From: Phycisphaerales bacterium
Lineage (GTDB): Bacteria > Planctomycetota > Phycisphaerae > Sedimentisphaerales > Anaerohalosphaeraceae
DNA length: 45,564 bases
Reading direction: 5' to 3'
Assembly: GCA_011053245.1 (NCBI GenBank)
Contig: DRGS01000207.1
Location: 1-45,564 of the forward strand
Part shown: in pieces, positions 1-9,446 of the stretch
Layout of the letters: each line of letters begins with the position of its first letter
Numbering within the stretch: the first letter of the stretch is position 1
Made by a program: the position numbers and the translations under genes
Notes under the pieces: model-generated
Told to the model about the DNA's origin: nothing
Database searches by the model: none
The model's input: only the letters and a program-made list of their open reading frames with translations

Positions 1-831
1 GGCACACATGTTCGTGTCGAGACCCGAGGCATAAGGCATTTTTGTCTGACGGATATGACGCTTATACAGGCAGCCAGAGCTGATCGGTTTACGGCAGTGT
101 ATCTTAACGACCGGCAGCTTGCAGAAGCGATACTAATGCAAAAGCAGATTTTTGACAGTTGCGAAGGGATATTTGTAGATTCGGCGTGGGCCAAGGGATC
201 GATAGTCGGTGATTACGGTATAGCCAGCGAGAAAGTGTGTGTTAGCGGCCTTGGCGCTTCGATACGGCCAATCAGCAACGAGCATGTCAGGGAAAGATAC
301 AATATACTTTTTGTCGGGCGGGATTGGGAGCGTAAGGGCGGCGATATATTAGTCAAAGCCTTTCATGAAGTAAGAAAACATGTAAAGGATGCCACTCTTA
401 CTATTATTGGCTGCTCACCGCCGGTATCGGATCCGAATATAAAAGTTTTGGGCCGCTTGAATAAGGATACGGTTTCGGATTACAGAGTTATCCGCCAGGC
501 GTTTTGCAAGGCTAGCGTTTTCTGTGTGCCGTCTTTATTTGAACCGTTTGGAATATGCTTTCTTGAGTCACAGCTTTATGGGGTGCCTGTCGTTACTTTC
601 GAAGGTCAGGGACGCGGTGATGCGGTCGTCGATGGTGTAACCGGCATGTTGATAAAGGAAAAGAGCGCAGAGGCATTGAGTCAGGCTTTGATAAAGTTGC
701 TCGTAGATACCGAACTTGCTCGCCAGATGGGTTCGGCGGGGCGTGACTTTGTTATGAACAATTATACATGGGACCATGTGGCTGAAAGAATACTGAATAG
801 GATGGAAGATCGCAGTGAGGTACCCTTATAG
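1..831 (+). CDS. Glycosyltransferase family 4 (GT-B), 5'-truncated
   Basis: The reading frame is open from base 1, so the true start lies upstream of the window; the first internal ATG is at 55. The visible part is the C-terminal Rossmann half of a GT-B retaining glycosyltransferase. It shows the VGRDWERKGGDIL donor-side motif and the EPFGICFLE segment, which matches the E-x7-E motif of GT4 enzymes and binds the nucleotide-sugar. It probably adds a sugar to a lipid-linked envelope glycan at the cytoplasmic face of the membrane. It is the first visible gene of the polysaccharide operon and lies 88 bases before the next glycosyltransferase. Donor and acceptor cannot be read from the sequence. 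Confidence 0.85.
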   Translation, partial: GTHVRVETRGIRHFCLTDMTLIQAARADRFTAVYLNDRQLAEAILMQKQIFDSCEGIFVDSAWAKGSIVGDYGIASEKVCVSGLGASIRPISNEHVRERYNILFVGRDWERKGGDILVKAFHEVRKHVKDATLTIIGCSPPVSDPNIKVLGRLNKDTVSDYRVIRQAFCKASVFCVPSLFEPFGICFLESQLYGVPVVTFEGQGRGDAVVDGVTGMLIKEKSAEALSQALIKLLVDTELARQMGSAGRDFVMNNYTWDHVAERILNRMEDRSEVPL

Positions 832-919
832 GGTAATAAGCTTCCGCGTTGGGAATTATTATATTTGTTGTAAAGAAACTTAACCGCGCATCAAATCGCA
901 TTTTGGAATTGAGACTGAT

Positions 920-1885
920 ATGAGATACAAGATGGATGTTTCGATCGTCATAGTAAGTTGGAATACGAAAGATATTCTTCGCGATTGCCTGTGTTCCGTT
1001 TATGAGAACACCTCAAGCGTAAGTTTCGAGGTGATCGTAATTGATAACGCTTCTGCGGACGCTTCGGCGCAAATGGTCGCTGAAGAGTTTGGTGATGCTG
1101 TCCTGATCGCCAATACCGATAACCGTGGTTTCGCAGCCGCGAATAATCAAGGGATGAAAATTTCCCGGGGCAGATATGTGCTGCTGCTTAACAGTGACAC
1201 GGTGGTACTCGACAGAGCTATCGAGAAGATGATCACCTTTGCCGATAGTAAGCCCGGAACGGCCGTTGCCGGATGTCGCGTTCTAAATCCAGATATGACG
1301 CTACAGCCAACATGTTTTAAGTATCCATCGATACTCAACATGACTCTTTCGTGCAGTTATTTGTACAAAATTTTCCCGAAGAGCCGCTTCTTCGGGCGTG
1401 AGCGGATGACGTGGTGGAATAGAAACGATACGAGACAGGTCGACGTGGTAACGGGCTGCTTTATGTTGGTAAGGCGCAGTGCGATTGATCGGGTCGGGTT
1501 GATGGACGAACGTTTTCTGATGTACGCTGAAGAGACTGACTGGTGTTACAGGTTCAGACAAGCCGGATGGGAGATTCACTATACTCCGTCAGCTCAGATC
1601 ATTCACCTTGGTGGCCAAAGCAGCAAACAGGTCCGCAGCGCGATGCGTACCGAGGTGGTCGTCAGTGTGTTGAAATTCATGAAAAAGCACCATGGGTGGC
1701 TTGGTTATCATTTGGCCTGTCTTGTTTTCTTCGTTTATTTTCTGGTTCGTCTGCCGGTTCTGACGGTGGTGGCGATGTCACGCAGTCAAAAACGCCGAAA
1801 TGCATTGTGTAAGGTCAGGGCCTATGTTGACGGTATGGCAAAGATAGTAACAGGCGTGTGCGATCTGAAGGGGGCAAAGCTATGA
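920..1885 (+). CDS. Glycosyltransferase family 2 (rhamnosyltransferase-like, WbbL type)
   Basis: This 321-aa protein has a GT-A fold. It starts with the VSIVIVSWNTKDILRDCL strand-helix of GT2 enzymes, then VIDNASADAS and the metal-binding LLLNSDTVVL segment (D-x-D equivalent, SDT). A later EETDWCYRFRQAGW segment is typical of the WbbL/RfbN-like rhamnosyltransferases. A hydrophobic C-terminal stretch (about residues 258-285) could anchor it to the membrane. An alternative start is the ATG at 932; no strong ribosome binding site decides between them. It overlaps the next gene by 4 bases (ATGA), implying translational coupling. Rhamnose specificity is only a family-level guess. Confidence 0.85.
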   Translation: MRYKMDVSIVIVSWNTKDILRDCLCSVYENTSSVSFEVIVIDNASADASAQMVAEEFGDAVLIANTDNRGFAAANNQGMKISRGRYVLLLNSDTVVLDRAIEKMITFADSKPGTAVAGCRVLNPDMTLQPTCFKYPSILNMTLSCSYLYKIFPKSRFFGRERMTWWNRNDTRQVDVVTGCFMLVRRSAIDRVGLMDERFLMYAEETDWCYRFRQAGWEIHYTPSAQIIHLGGQSSKQVRSAMRTEVVVSVLKFMKKHHGWLGYHLACLVFFVYFLVRLPVLTVVAMSRSQKRRNALCKVRAYVDGMAKIVTGVCDLKGAKL

Positions 1886-3210
1886 ATGTAAAGGCGACCG
1901 CTACAGGGGCCGGACACCTTCTTGTGAAGCGTTTCACGGGACAGTTCTGGTTGAGGCGGCATTGGCTAAAGAAAACCCAGTGGCTCAGCAAGGGCGAACT
2001 TGACGCTTTGCAGTTGCGACTCTTTAAGAGGTTTGTCCGGCATTGCTACGAAAATGTTCCGTACTATCGCAGACTGATGGATCGACGTAGATTCGGGCCG
2101 GATGATGTCAGGTCACTCAGGGATATAAGATTTTTTCCGATCTTGAAGAAGAAAGACGTGATCGCAAATATCAATGAGTTTGTTTCGACGAAACACAGCA
2201 AGTGGCTGATGAATACCTCTCGTACAAGCGGCACGACGGGAATGCCGATGGATATCAAAAGGGATATCCGCTCGATCGGCGATAATCATGCGTTTTTACT
2301 GCGACAAAAGCAGTGGGGCGGCATCGCTTTGACAGACAGGTGTGCCTACCTTACATGGCGATCGGTCGCCGGGATCAATGACAACAACGGGAAATTATAT
2401 GCTTATGATCCGTTCATGAAGGAGCTTATCCTTTCGACGTATCATCTTTCGCGGCAAAACGCCGTCAAATACGCAAGGGCGATGTACGAATATGACGTGA
2501 AGGCCATCGACGGCTACCCATCGGCGGTGCATCTGTTGGCAAAAACATGTCTGGAAGCGGGCATGTATATGAATTTGCGGGCATGTTTTACTACTTCGGA
2601 AACTTTGACCGATCCTATGCGGGAAACTATCGGCAGAGCGTTTAACTGTCGCGTATACGACTACTACGGCAATGCCGAAAGGACGGGCATTATTCACACC
2701 TGCGATTACGGCAGCCGCCATATCGTACCAGAATATGGGATAACGGAATTGATCCCGATAGATGAATCCTCGCCGCAGCGGTGCCGAGTGATCGGGACAG
2801 GATTCTGGAACAGGGCGATGCCATTTATAAGGTATGATATGGATGATATTGTTATCAAGTCAGATGATAAGTGTCCGTGCGGCAGGGCGTTTGAAGTAGT
2901 AAAAAGCATTGAAGGTCGCTGCGGCGATATAATACGGACGCCATCGGGCAGGGAGTTCGGTCCGACGGCACTGACACATTTGATCAAAGTCTTCAATCAC
3001 GTTGTCGAAAGCCAGGCCATACAGGAAACACCGCAGCATGTCACGATAGAGTACGTTCCCGACAGCGAGTTTACACAGAAGGACTACTCCGATCTTAGTT
3101 CGGCTATTCACAGACGTTTTCCGGACGAGTTGAATGTGGACCTGAGGGAAGTATCGGCAGTTAGCAGGACCAGCAGCGGTAAGGTAAGGCGGATCGTTTC
3201 TCAGATATAA
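1882..3210 (+). CDS. PaaK/CapK-like adenylate-forming enzyme
   Basis: This protein of about 440 aa resembles phenylacetate-CoA ligase and the CapK proteins found in capsule clusters. The AMP-binding loop TSRTSGTTGMPM is visible near residue 120, followed by YYGNAERTG (adenine pocket) and a C-terminal SSGKVRRIV segment that may carry the catalytic lysine. CPCGRAFEVV matches the cysteine-bearing stretch common in this subfamily. The start at 1882 was chosen because GAAGGGGGC lies just upstream and the ATGA overlap with the previous stop is typical of coupling; the frame extends back to 1858. The substrate is unknown. In a polysaccharide operon it may activate an acyl or amino-acyl group that decorates the glycan, which is inference. 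Confidence 0.8.
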   Translation: MNVKATATGAGHLLVKRFTGQFWLRRHWLKKTQWLSKGELDALQLRLFKRFVRHCYENVPYYRRLMDRRRFGPDDVRSLRDIRFFPILKKKDVIANINEFVSTKHSKWLMNTSRTSGTTGMPMDIKRDIRSIGDNHAFLLRQKQWGGIALTDRCAYLTWRSVAGINDNNGKLYAYDPFMKELILSTYHLSRQNAVKYARAMYEYDVKAIDGYPSAVHLLAKTCLEAGMYMNLRACFTTSETLTDPMRETIGRAFNCRVYDYYGNAERTGIIHTCDYGSRHIVPEYGITELIPIDESSPQRCRVIGTGFWNRAMPFIRYDMDDIVIKSDDKCPCGRAFEVVKSIEGRCGDIIRTPSGREFGPTALTHLIKVFNHVVESQAIQETPQHVTIEYVPDSEFTQKDYSDLSSAIHRRFPDELNVDLREVSAVSRTSSGKVRRIVSQI

Positions 3211-3225
3211 AGAAAGGCTGGCAAC

Positions 3226-4422
3226 ATGATAAGGTTAGCAACAGACAAATTGAATGCCGACGACGAATTATGTTTTCTATGTTTCGGCGGTGAAGACTGG
3301 TGGTATCATAATCATGGCCACATCGGCTTTCAGTTGATGCGGCGATTGGCCAGGACCGGAAAAGTGCTTTATGTAAATTCGATCGTAATGCAGAAGCCGA
3401 ATTTTCACAAGGGCGGCGGGTTTTTTAAAAAGCTCATCCGAAAGAGCAGGAGCATTTTCAAGGGACTTAAAAAAGTTGATGACGCCTTCTGGGTGTACAG
3501 CCCGTTTTCGCTGCCTGTTCATCATATCCCATGGCTGACGGGATTCAATGAAAGAATACTGCGATGGCAGGTGTCGCTGGTTTTGCGAAAGCTCGGAATA
3601 AAGCGGCCGGTGATATTGGTAGGTTGTCCGGCGGCTTGTAAGAGTGCGGTCAAGATGAAAAAGAGGTGCTTGTTGTATCAACGTACAGATCTTTACGAAG
3701 CCTTTCCGAGTGTTGACGAGAAAATTATCACCGGATATGACAGACAACTCAAAGCAGAGGCGGACATCACCTACTTTGTCAACAAAAAGATGTTTTCAGA
3801 TGAATCATCGCATTGCAGGCACAGCCTTTTTCTGGATCATGGGGTGGATTTCGAGATGTTCGCTTCTCCGCAAAGGCAAGCCGATATTCCTGATGATATG
3901 CGAGGTATAAAGGGGCCTGTCATAGGCTATTTCGGTGCGATAAATTCTCACACGGTTGATATTGACTTTATCGAAAGGGTAGCCGAAATTCTAAGGGACA
4001 TGTCTTTTGTACTGGTAGGCGGCACAAACGAAGACTATGTATCGCTGCGATCGAGACCCAATGTGTGGATGTTAGGCAAAAAAAGTTATGACCGGATACC
4101 TGTTTACGGCAAGTGCTTCGACGTAGCGATCATGGCCTGGCAAAAGACTGCGTGGATAGATGCGTGTAACCCTGTCAAGCTGAAAGAATATCTCGCACTG
4201 GGTAAACCTGTCGTGAGCACATCTTTTGCGGAGCTTGAGGAATACCTTGATGTTGTCTATGCCGCCGATACGCCGGAGCGATTTGCAGAATGTATAAAGC
4301 AGGCGCTCGCCGAAGATAGTCCGGGCCTGGCGGAGTTGAGAAGGCGAAAGGTCCGCGCCGCTACATGGGAGAGCAAGGCCGAGATCATGCTCCAGGAGGT
4401 CAGGGCTGTCACTTGTAGGTAA
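3226..4422 (+). CDS. GT-B glycosyltransferase (group 1-like)
   Basis: This 398-aa protein has the two-domain layout of GT-B enzymes. The N-terminal half carries FGGEDWWYHNHGHIGFQLMR, which looks like the glycine/histidine loop at the acceptor side. The C-terminal half has VIGYFGAINSHTVDIDFI, then FVLVGGTNE and NPVKLKEYLALGKPVVSTSF, the usual nucleotide-sugar-binding helix of the GT4 clan, with the first glutamate of E-x7-E shifted. It starts 15 bases after the upstream stop, with AAAGGCTGG as a possible ribosome binding site. The donor is unknown. It belongs to the same transcript as its neighbours. Confidence 0.82.
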   Translation: MIRLATDKLNADDELCFLCFGGEDWWYHNHGHIGFQLMRRLARTGKVLYVNSIVMQKPNFHKGGGFFKKLIRKSRSIFKGLKKVDDAFWVYSPFSLPVHHIPWLTGFNERILRWQVSLVLRKLGIKRPVILVGCPAACKSAVKMKKRCLLYQRTDLYEAFPSVDEKIITGYDRQLKAEADITYFVNKKMFSDESSHCRHSLFLDHGVDFEMFASPQRQADIPDDMRGIKGPVIGYFGAINSHTVDIDFIERVAEILRDMSFVLVGGTNEDYVSLRSRPNVWMLGKKSYDRIPVYGKCFDVAIMAWQKTAWIDACNPVKLKEYLALGKPVVSTSFAELEEYLDVVYAADTPERFAECIKQALAEDSPGLAELRRRKVRAATWESKAEIMLQEVRAVTCR

Positions 4423-4463
4423 AATGTAAACAATCATGTCCATTTCTTTATGGGGGTAATTTT

Positions 4464-5249
4464 ATGGAACTTACTGCTGATTCGAAGGTTGTCGATCTGT
4501 TCGGACTCAATGTTTTTGCGATGCGTATGGATGAAGTGCTTGACTTGTGTGAAAGGCACATAAAGAAAAGAGAGGCTTTACTTCTTGGGGTTGTCAATGC
4601 CGCCAAGATCGTCAACAGCCGCAGGGATATTCAGTTGCGGAAGAGTCTGGATGAGACGGATATTATTCTTGCCGACGGTTTGCCGATCGTGTGGGTATCG
4701 AAGCTGATCGGGCGTCCGCTGCCGGAACGCATTGCGGGAATCGATATTATGCTTGAACTGATCAAACGCTCGGGCAAAGAACATTATAGCATATATTTCT
4801 TAGGCGCTACGAACGAGGTTGTGCATAAGGTTGCCGAAATGGTGGAGGGTTGGTATCCCGGCGTTGTGATCGCCGGCTGTCACGACGGATATTTCGATGA
4901 GTCTCAGGAAATCCAGGTTGTGGAAGAAATAAAACAAAGCCACGCTGACATACTATTTGTCGCGATGGGCTCACCGAAGAAGGAAAATTTTCTGCGGAAA
5001 TGGCGTACCTATATGGACGTTCCGGTCTGTCACGGTGTAGGCGGCAGTTTCGATGTCGTCGCAGGCGTCACCAGGCGGGCGCCTCACTGGATGCAGCAGG
5101 CAGGATTAGAATGGTTTTACCGGATGATGCAGGAGCCGCGTCGGTTGTGGAAAAGGTATTTTGTTACAAACAGTATTTTTATCATGTTGAGTATCAAAGA
5201 ATTTATCAACGCAAGGTTGAATATTACCAAACTAAGGTCCAGTGTCTAA
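4464..5249 (+). CDS. WecG/TagA/CpsF family glycosyltransferase (GT26)
   Basis: This 261-aa protein is close to the usual length of the family, which transfers ManNAc, ManNAcA or glucose to undecaprenyl-PP-linked sugars at the cytoplasmic membrane face. Family motifs are clear: VNAAKIVNSRRD near residue 43, ADGLPIVWVSKLIG and PERIAGIDIM in the N-terminal half, YFLGATNEVV, then LFVAMGSPKKENFL and the GVGGSFDVVAGVTRRAPHW block near residue 195. The C-terminal amphipathic region (RRLWKRYFVTNS) is typical of the membrane-associated appendage. The start is supported by GGGGG seven bases upstream of the ATG. This enzyme usually adds the second sugar, so it would act just after the phosphoglycosyltransferase encoded at 16189. 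Confidence 0.93.
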   Translation: MELTADSKVVDLFGLNVFAMRMDEVLDLCERHIKKREALLLGVVNAAKIVNSRRDIQLRKSLDETDIILADGLPIVWVSKLIGRPLPERIAGIDIMLELIKRSGKEHYSIYFLGATNEVVHKVAEMVEGWYPGVVIAGCHDGYFDESQEIQVVEEIKQSHADILFVAMGSPKKENFLRKWRTYMDVPVCHGVGGSFDVVAGVTRRAPHWMQQAGLEWFYRMMQEPRRLWKRYFVTNSIFIMLSIKEFINARLNITKLRSSV

Positions 5250-5301
5250 TTGTCTTTTCGTTTAATGTAATTGTAACAAGCTCTTAAGGGGGGCAGCAAT
5301 A

Positions 5302-6237
5302 ATGAAGGCACAATTGAGTATAGGATTGCCGATCTATAACGGCGCCGAGTTTCTGAAAGAAGCGATCGAATCGCTTATCAACCAGACATTCGAAGATTTT
5401 GAGATAGTCATCTCGGACAACGCTTCGACGGACCAAACGCAGCAAATATGCCGGTACTACGCCGATCTGGATCCGCGCATACGCTATTACAGATGCAAAC
5501 AGAACATGGGCGCAGCCTGGAATTACAACCGCGTATTCGAATTGTCGTATGGCGAGTATTTCAAGTGGGCAGCGCATGACGATTATTGCGCACCTTCCTT
5601 TTTCGAGCGTTGCGTAGATGCTCTGGACAGAGATAAAAATATTGTCTTATGTTATCCGCGAACGATTATCGTAGATGAGATAAAAGGTAAAACGAGAAAG
5701 TATCATGACCGATTTAATCTATCTTCGCCCCAGCCTTATCAGCGTTACAGACGCTATCACAAGCAGATTCGCGGCGGCCATGAGTGTCATCCGGTATTCG
5801 GCCTGATAAGATCCGATGTCCTCAAGAGAACCTCCCTCATCAAGGCGTACGCATCTTCGGATCTTACCCTGTTAGGCGAGTTGGCGCTTTACGGGCGCTT
5901 CCACGAGGTGCCTGAGTTCTTGTTTTTCAAGAGGAATCACGCAAATACATCGATACACTCCCACCACAGCTTGCGAAGCCTTGCCGTATGGTTTGATCCC
6001 GCCAACGCTGGCAAGCTTCAGCTTAACAAATGGATAATGTTCCTTGAATATATGCGGTCAATAAGGCGTTCACCGATAAGCATCTGGCAAAAAACATTGT
6101 GCCGTATGCAGATGGGCCGGTGGTTCGTAAGGCATTCGGGATACCTGGCCAAGGACCTGGCCAAGGCGGCGGCATGGCCCTTTGTACCGAGAACATTCAG
6201 GTCGCAATGCAGAAAAGAAATGAAAGAATGTATGTGA
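5302..6237 (+). CDS. Glycosyltransferase family 2
   Basis: This 311-aa GT-A enzyme begins with LSIGLPIYNGAEFLKEAIES, the hallmark N-terminal strand and loop of GT2, then VISDNASTDQT and a WAAHDDYCAP segment holding the metal-binding aspartates. EKxR-like residues lie toward the C-terminus. The ribosome binding site is strong (AAGGGGGG ten bases upstream), which fixes the start. There is no clear transmembrane helix, so it is probably a soluble or peripheral enzyme acting on the growing oligosaccharide. Donor and linkage cannot be inferred. Confidence 0.87.
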   Translation: MKAQLSIGLPIYNGAEFLKEAIESLINQTFEDFEIVISDNASTDQTQQICRYYADLDPRIRYYRCKQNMGAAWNYNRVFELSYGEYFKWAAHDDYCAPSFFERCVDALDRDKNIVLCYPRTIIVDEIKGKTRKYHDRFNLSSPQPYQRYRRYHKQIRGGHECHPVFGLIRSDVLKRTSLIKAYASSDLTLLGELALYGRFHEVPEFLFFKRNHANTSIHSHHSLRSLAVWFDPANAGKLQLNKWIMFLEYMRSIRRSPISIWQKTLCRMQMGRWFVRHSGYLAKDLAKAAAWPFVPRTFRSQCRKEMKECM

Positions 6238-6259
6238 TGGAAACTAAGGAAGAGCAGCT

Positions 6260-7027
6260 ATGAAAGTCGCAATTCTTGCAGGTGGCGTCGGTTCACGCCT
6301 TGCCGAAGAGACCGAGATAAAACCTAAACCCATGGTGGAGATAGGGGGCCGTCCGATCATCTGGCATATAATGAAACACTATTGGCATTATGGTTTCGAT
6401 GAGTTTGTTATCGCACTGGGGTACAAGGGAGAGTACATAAAAAAATATGTTGTCGATTACTGTTCATTGCACAGCAACCTGACCGTCAAAGTAAAAAACG
6501 GCGAAGTGAAAATGCACGGCGGCAACGGCCATCCGGACTGGACGATCGACCTGATAGATACCGGCTTGGAGACTTTGACCGGTGGAAGGATCAAACGTCT
6601 GGAACCATATATGAACGACGAGACTTTCATGCTGACATGGGGCGATGGCGTTTCCAATGTCGATCTTCATAAGCTGCTCAAGTTTCACAAGTCGCACGGG
6701 AAACTGGCAACCCTCACGGCTGTTCGACCCACTGCCAGATTCGGGCACCTTGACCTTAACGGCGACAGAATACAGGAGTTCTCCGAAAAACCGCAGACGC
6801 AGGAAGGTTGGATCAACGGGGCGTTCTTCGTATTAGAGCCGGAAATATTTAACTATATCGAAGGTGACCATATCCAATGGGAAAGGGAACCGATGGTACA
6901 GTTGGCAAAGGATGGACAGTTGATGGCTTATAAGCACGAGGACTTCTGGCAGTGCATGGACACTTTGCGTGACAAGCGTCTGCTTCAGGAGTTGTGGAAT
7001 ACCGACAACGCCCCCTGGAAGCATTAA
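6260..7027 (+). CDS. rfbF: Glucose-1-phosphate cytidylyltransferase
   Basis: The enzyme converts CTP and alpha-D-glucose 1-phosphate to CDP-glucose and pyrophosphate, the entry step of CDP-linked 6-deoxy and dideoxy sugars. The 255-aa length matches RfbF/Ep (about 257). The nucleotidyltransferase signature is intact: LAGGVGSRLAEETEIKPKPM at residues 5-24, then HIMKHYWHYGFDEFVIALGYKG, the acidic TWGDGVSNVD metal site near residue 127 and the family-specific EREPMVQLAKDGQLMAYKH and FWQCMDT segments. The expected partner CDP-glucose 4,6-dehydratase (RfbG) is not in the window; the next gene is a different SDR. It contrasts with the two degenerate nucleotidyltransferase-like domains further down the operon, which lack this signature. 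Confidence 0.95.
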   Translation: MKVAILAGGVGSRLAEETEIKPKPMVEIGGRPIIWHIMKHYWHYGFDEFVIALGYKGEYIKKYVVDYCSLHSNLTVKVKNGEVKMHGGNGHPDWTIDLIDTGLETLTGGRIKRLEPYMNDETFMLTWGDGVSNVDLHKLLKFHKSHGKLATLTAVRPTARFGHLDLNGDRIQEFSEKPQTQEGWINGAFFVLEPEIFNYIEGDHIQWEREPMVQLAKDGQLMAYKHEDFWQCMDTLRDKRLLQELWNTDNAPWKH

Positions 7028-7075
7028 CAATATTAACTGAAAGAATGATTTACACTTTTGAATGGAGCTGACAAA

Positions 7076-8116
7076 ATGAAAGTATTAGTCACAGGAAATC
7101 TTGGTTACATCGGAACGGTTCTTACTCCGATGCTCGTTGAGGAAGGTTTTGAAGTTGTCGGTCTTGACTCGGATCTCTACCGCAGGTGTACGTTTGGTGA
7201 TGATTTTGAGGCGGTTGAGACGATCGTAAAGGACATTCGTGACATTGAACCGGACGACCTCAAAGGTTTTGACGCCGTCTGTCATCTTGCTGGGCTTTCG
7301 AACGATCCTTTAGGCGATCTCGACCCTGAGCTTACTTACCAGATCAATTACGAAGCATCGGTTCGCATCGCGGAATTGGCCAGACAGGCAGGCGTCAGCC
7401 GTTTCGTATTTTCATCTTCATGCAGTAACTACGGAGCCGGCGGCGATAAGTGGCTGACAGAGCAATCCCCGTTTCATCCTGTCACACCTTACGGCAAGTC
7501 GAAGGTTCTAACGGAGAAAGCATTAAGCAAGCTTGCCGACGATAATTTTTCGCCGACCTTTCTCCGCAACGCCACAGCTTATGGCGTCTCGCCGCGTTTA
7601 CGGTTTGACCTCGTACTGAATAATCTGGCGGCATGGGCATTTACAACGGGAAAGATCATGATGAAAAGCGATGGAAGTCCCTGGCGGCCCATTGTCCACA
7701 TCGCCGATATTTCACGCGCCTTTGTCTCTGTGTTGAAGGCGCCGCGTCAAAAGATCCATAACAAAGCGTTCAACGTAGGAATAACTCGTGACAATCTGCA
7801 AATAAGGGATATCGCCAAAACCGTCGGTTCTGTGATACCGGATTGTAAGGTCACTTTTGCCGATGATGCCAGCAGTGACAAACGTTGTTATAGGGTCAAT
7901 TGCGATCACATACGCCAGATACTGCCCGATTTCCAACCGCAATGGGATGTGCGAAAAGGTGCGATAGAGCTTTATGAAAATTATGTCAAACATCAGGTAA
8001 CGCTGCAGGATTTTGAGGGCCCGCGATACCAACGGATAGCACATCTTCGAATGCTGCTGGCCGAGGGTATTGTCGACAACACTTTTCGCGTCACATCCAA
8101 TGTTGCGGTATGTTGA
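7076..8116 (+). CDS. NAD(P)-dependent sugar epimerase/dehydratase (extended SDR)
   Basis: This 346-aa extended short-chain dehydrogenase has the GNLGYIG dinucleotide-binding motif at the N-terminus, CHLAGLSNDPL after the fourth strand, FSSSCSNYG before the active site and YGKSK carrying the catalytic Tyr and Lys. The ATG at 7076 was chosen because GGAG lies nine bases upstream; the longer TTG frame from 7058 is less likely. Placed between rfbF and three C-methyltransferases, it probably acts on a nucleotide-activated keto-sugar as an epimerase, reductase or dehydratase. It is not obviously RfbG. The exact reaction cannot be read from the sequence. Confidence 0.88.
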   Translation: MKVLVTGNLGYIGTVLTPMLVEEGFEVVGLDSDLYRRCTFGDDFEAVETIVKDIRDIEPDDLKGFDAVCHLAGLSNDPLGDLDPELTYQINYEASVRIAELARQAGVSRFVFSSSCSNYGAGGDKWLTEQSPFHPVTPYGKSKVLTEKALSKLADDNFSPTFLRNATAYGVSPRLRFDLVLNNLAAWAFTTGKIMMKSDGSPWRPIVHIADISRAFVSVLKAPRQKIHNKAFNVGITRDNLQIRDIAKTVGSVIPDCKVTFADDASSDKRCYRVNCDHIRQILPDFQPQWDVRKGAIELYENYVKHQVTLQDFEGPRYQRIAHLRMLLAEGIVDNTFRVTSNVAVC

Positions 8117-8155
8117 GGTCCGTACGCCAATTCTTTTTAAAGGGAGATCGCTATC

Positions 8156-9409
8156 ATGTCAACAGAACACCAATTCGAAAATAAATGTGAAAGTTCAACG
8201 TGTCGTTCTTGTGGTCAGGTCGGACTTGTACCGGTGCTGGATCTTGGGATGATGCCGCTGTCGGATGGAATGCTTACCGAAAGACAGCTTGGTTTGAAAG
8301 AGCCTGTGTATCCGTTGCAACTGGCATGTTGCGGAAGCTGTTCGCTGGTGCAGATACTTGAGACGGTTCCACCGGAGGAGTTATTTTGCCATGACTACCC
8401 ATATTATTCGTCGTTTTGTGATGAGCTGCTTACCCATTCGAAAGAGAATGCGCTATCGCTCATCAAGAGTCGCAAACTGGACGAGTCCTCGTTAGTCATA
8501 GAGCTTGCCAGCAATGATGGGTATCTTTTGAGGAATTTCGTCGAGAAGGGCATTACCGTTTTGGGTATCGATCCCGCAGAGGGCCCTGCAGAGGCAGCCG
8601 AAAAAGTTGGCGTCACTACGCTCAATGCGTTTTTCGGAAAGAAGCTTGCTCAGTTGCTCCAAAAGAAAGGGAGGATGGCAGATGTCATCATTGCCAACAA
8701 TGTTCTTGCCCATGTCGCCGACACCAATGGATTCGTAGAGGGCATAGAGATCCTGCTCAAAGATGACGGACTTTCCGTAATAGAGGTGCCGTACGTTTGC
8801 GAATTAGTGAACAACTGTCAATTCGACACCATCTATCACGAGCATTTGTGTTACTTTTCCGTTACGTCACTGGACAATCTCTTCCGCCGGCACAATTTGT
8901 TCCTCAACGATATTATGCGCCTCTCCATACACGGCGGATCGTTAAGGCTTTATATTGAACATAAGGAAAATGTTAATGATACGGTTAAAAGCATGCTCGA
9001 CTGCGAAAAGCAAAATGGTGTTGACACTCCGGAATATTATCGTGATTTCAGTCATAAGGTGAATTTGATGCGGCAAAAGATACGGCATCTGCTCAGGTCA
9101 TTGAAGTCCGACGGCAAAAAAGTAGCTGCCTATGGCGCTGCCGCCAAGGGGACGATAATGCTTAATTACATTGGAGTCGGGAACGAGACGATCGATTACG
9201 TTGTCGATCGCAATGTCCACAAGCAGGGCAAGTATATGCCGGGCATGCGGCTACCTATATATGAACCGGAGAGAATTGTCCGTGACATGCCCGACTATGT
9301 GATGATCCTCCCGTGGAACTTTAAGGACGAGATCATTTCACAGCAGAGTTCCTATCGTGCAAAAGGCGGCAGATTTATCGTCCCTATCCCGGAGCCTGTG
9401 ATAGTCTGA
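8156..9409 (+). CDS. Sugar C-methyltransferase (NovU/TylCIII/EvaC type)
   Basis: This 417-aa protein has the three-part layout of C-methyltransferases of branched deoxysugars. An N-terminal zinc-binding domain shows CRSCGQVGLVPVLDLGMMP and a second pair CCGSCSLVQ. A central SAM-binding Rossmann domain holds VIELASNDGYLLRNF and DVIIANNVLAHVAD, with the IYHEHLCYFS segment whose His/Glu/Tyr residues serve in catalysis in this family. A C-terminal Rossmann-like domain begins VAAYGAAAKG. These enzymes methylate C-3 or C-5 of dNDP-keto-sugars. GGGAG upstream supports the ATG. It is the most canonical of the three tandem paralogues. Confidence 0.9.
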   Translation: MSTEHQFENKCESSTCRSCGQVGLVPVLDLGMMPLSDGMLTERQLGLKEPVYPLQLACCGSCSLVQILETVPPEELFCHDYPYYSSFCDELLTHSKENALSLIKSRKLDESSLVIELASNDGYLLRNFVEKGITVLGIDPAEGPAEAAEKVGVTTLNAFFGKKLAQLLQKKGRMADVIIANNVLAHVADTNGFVEGIEILLKDDGLSVIEVPYVCELVNNCQFDTIYHEHLCYFSVTSLDNLFRRHNLFLNDIMRLSIHGGSLRLYIEHKENVNDTVKSMLDCEKQNGVDTPEYYRDFSHKVNLMRQKIRHLLRSLKSDGKKVAAYGAAAKGTIMLNYIGVGNETIDYVVDRNVHKQGKYMPGMRLPIYEPERIVRDMPDYVMILPWNFKDEIISQQSSYRAKGGRFIVPIPEPVIV

Positions 9410-9446
9410 TCATTGAAACTAACGAGAAAAAACCAGGGGAAAAGAT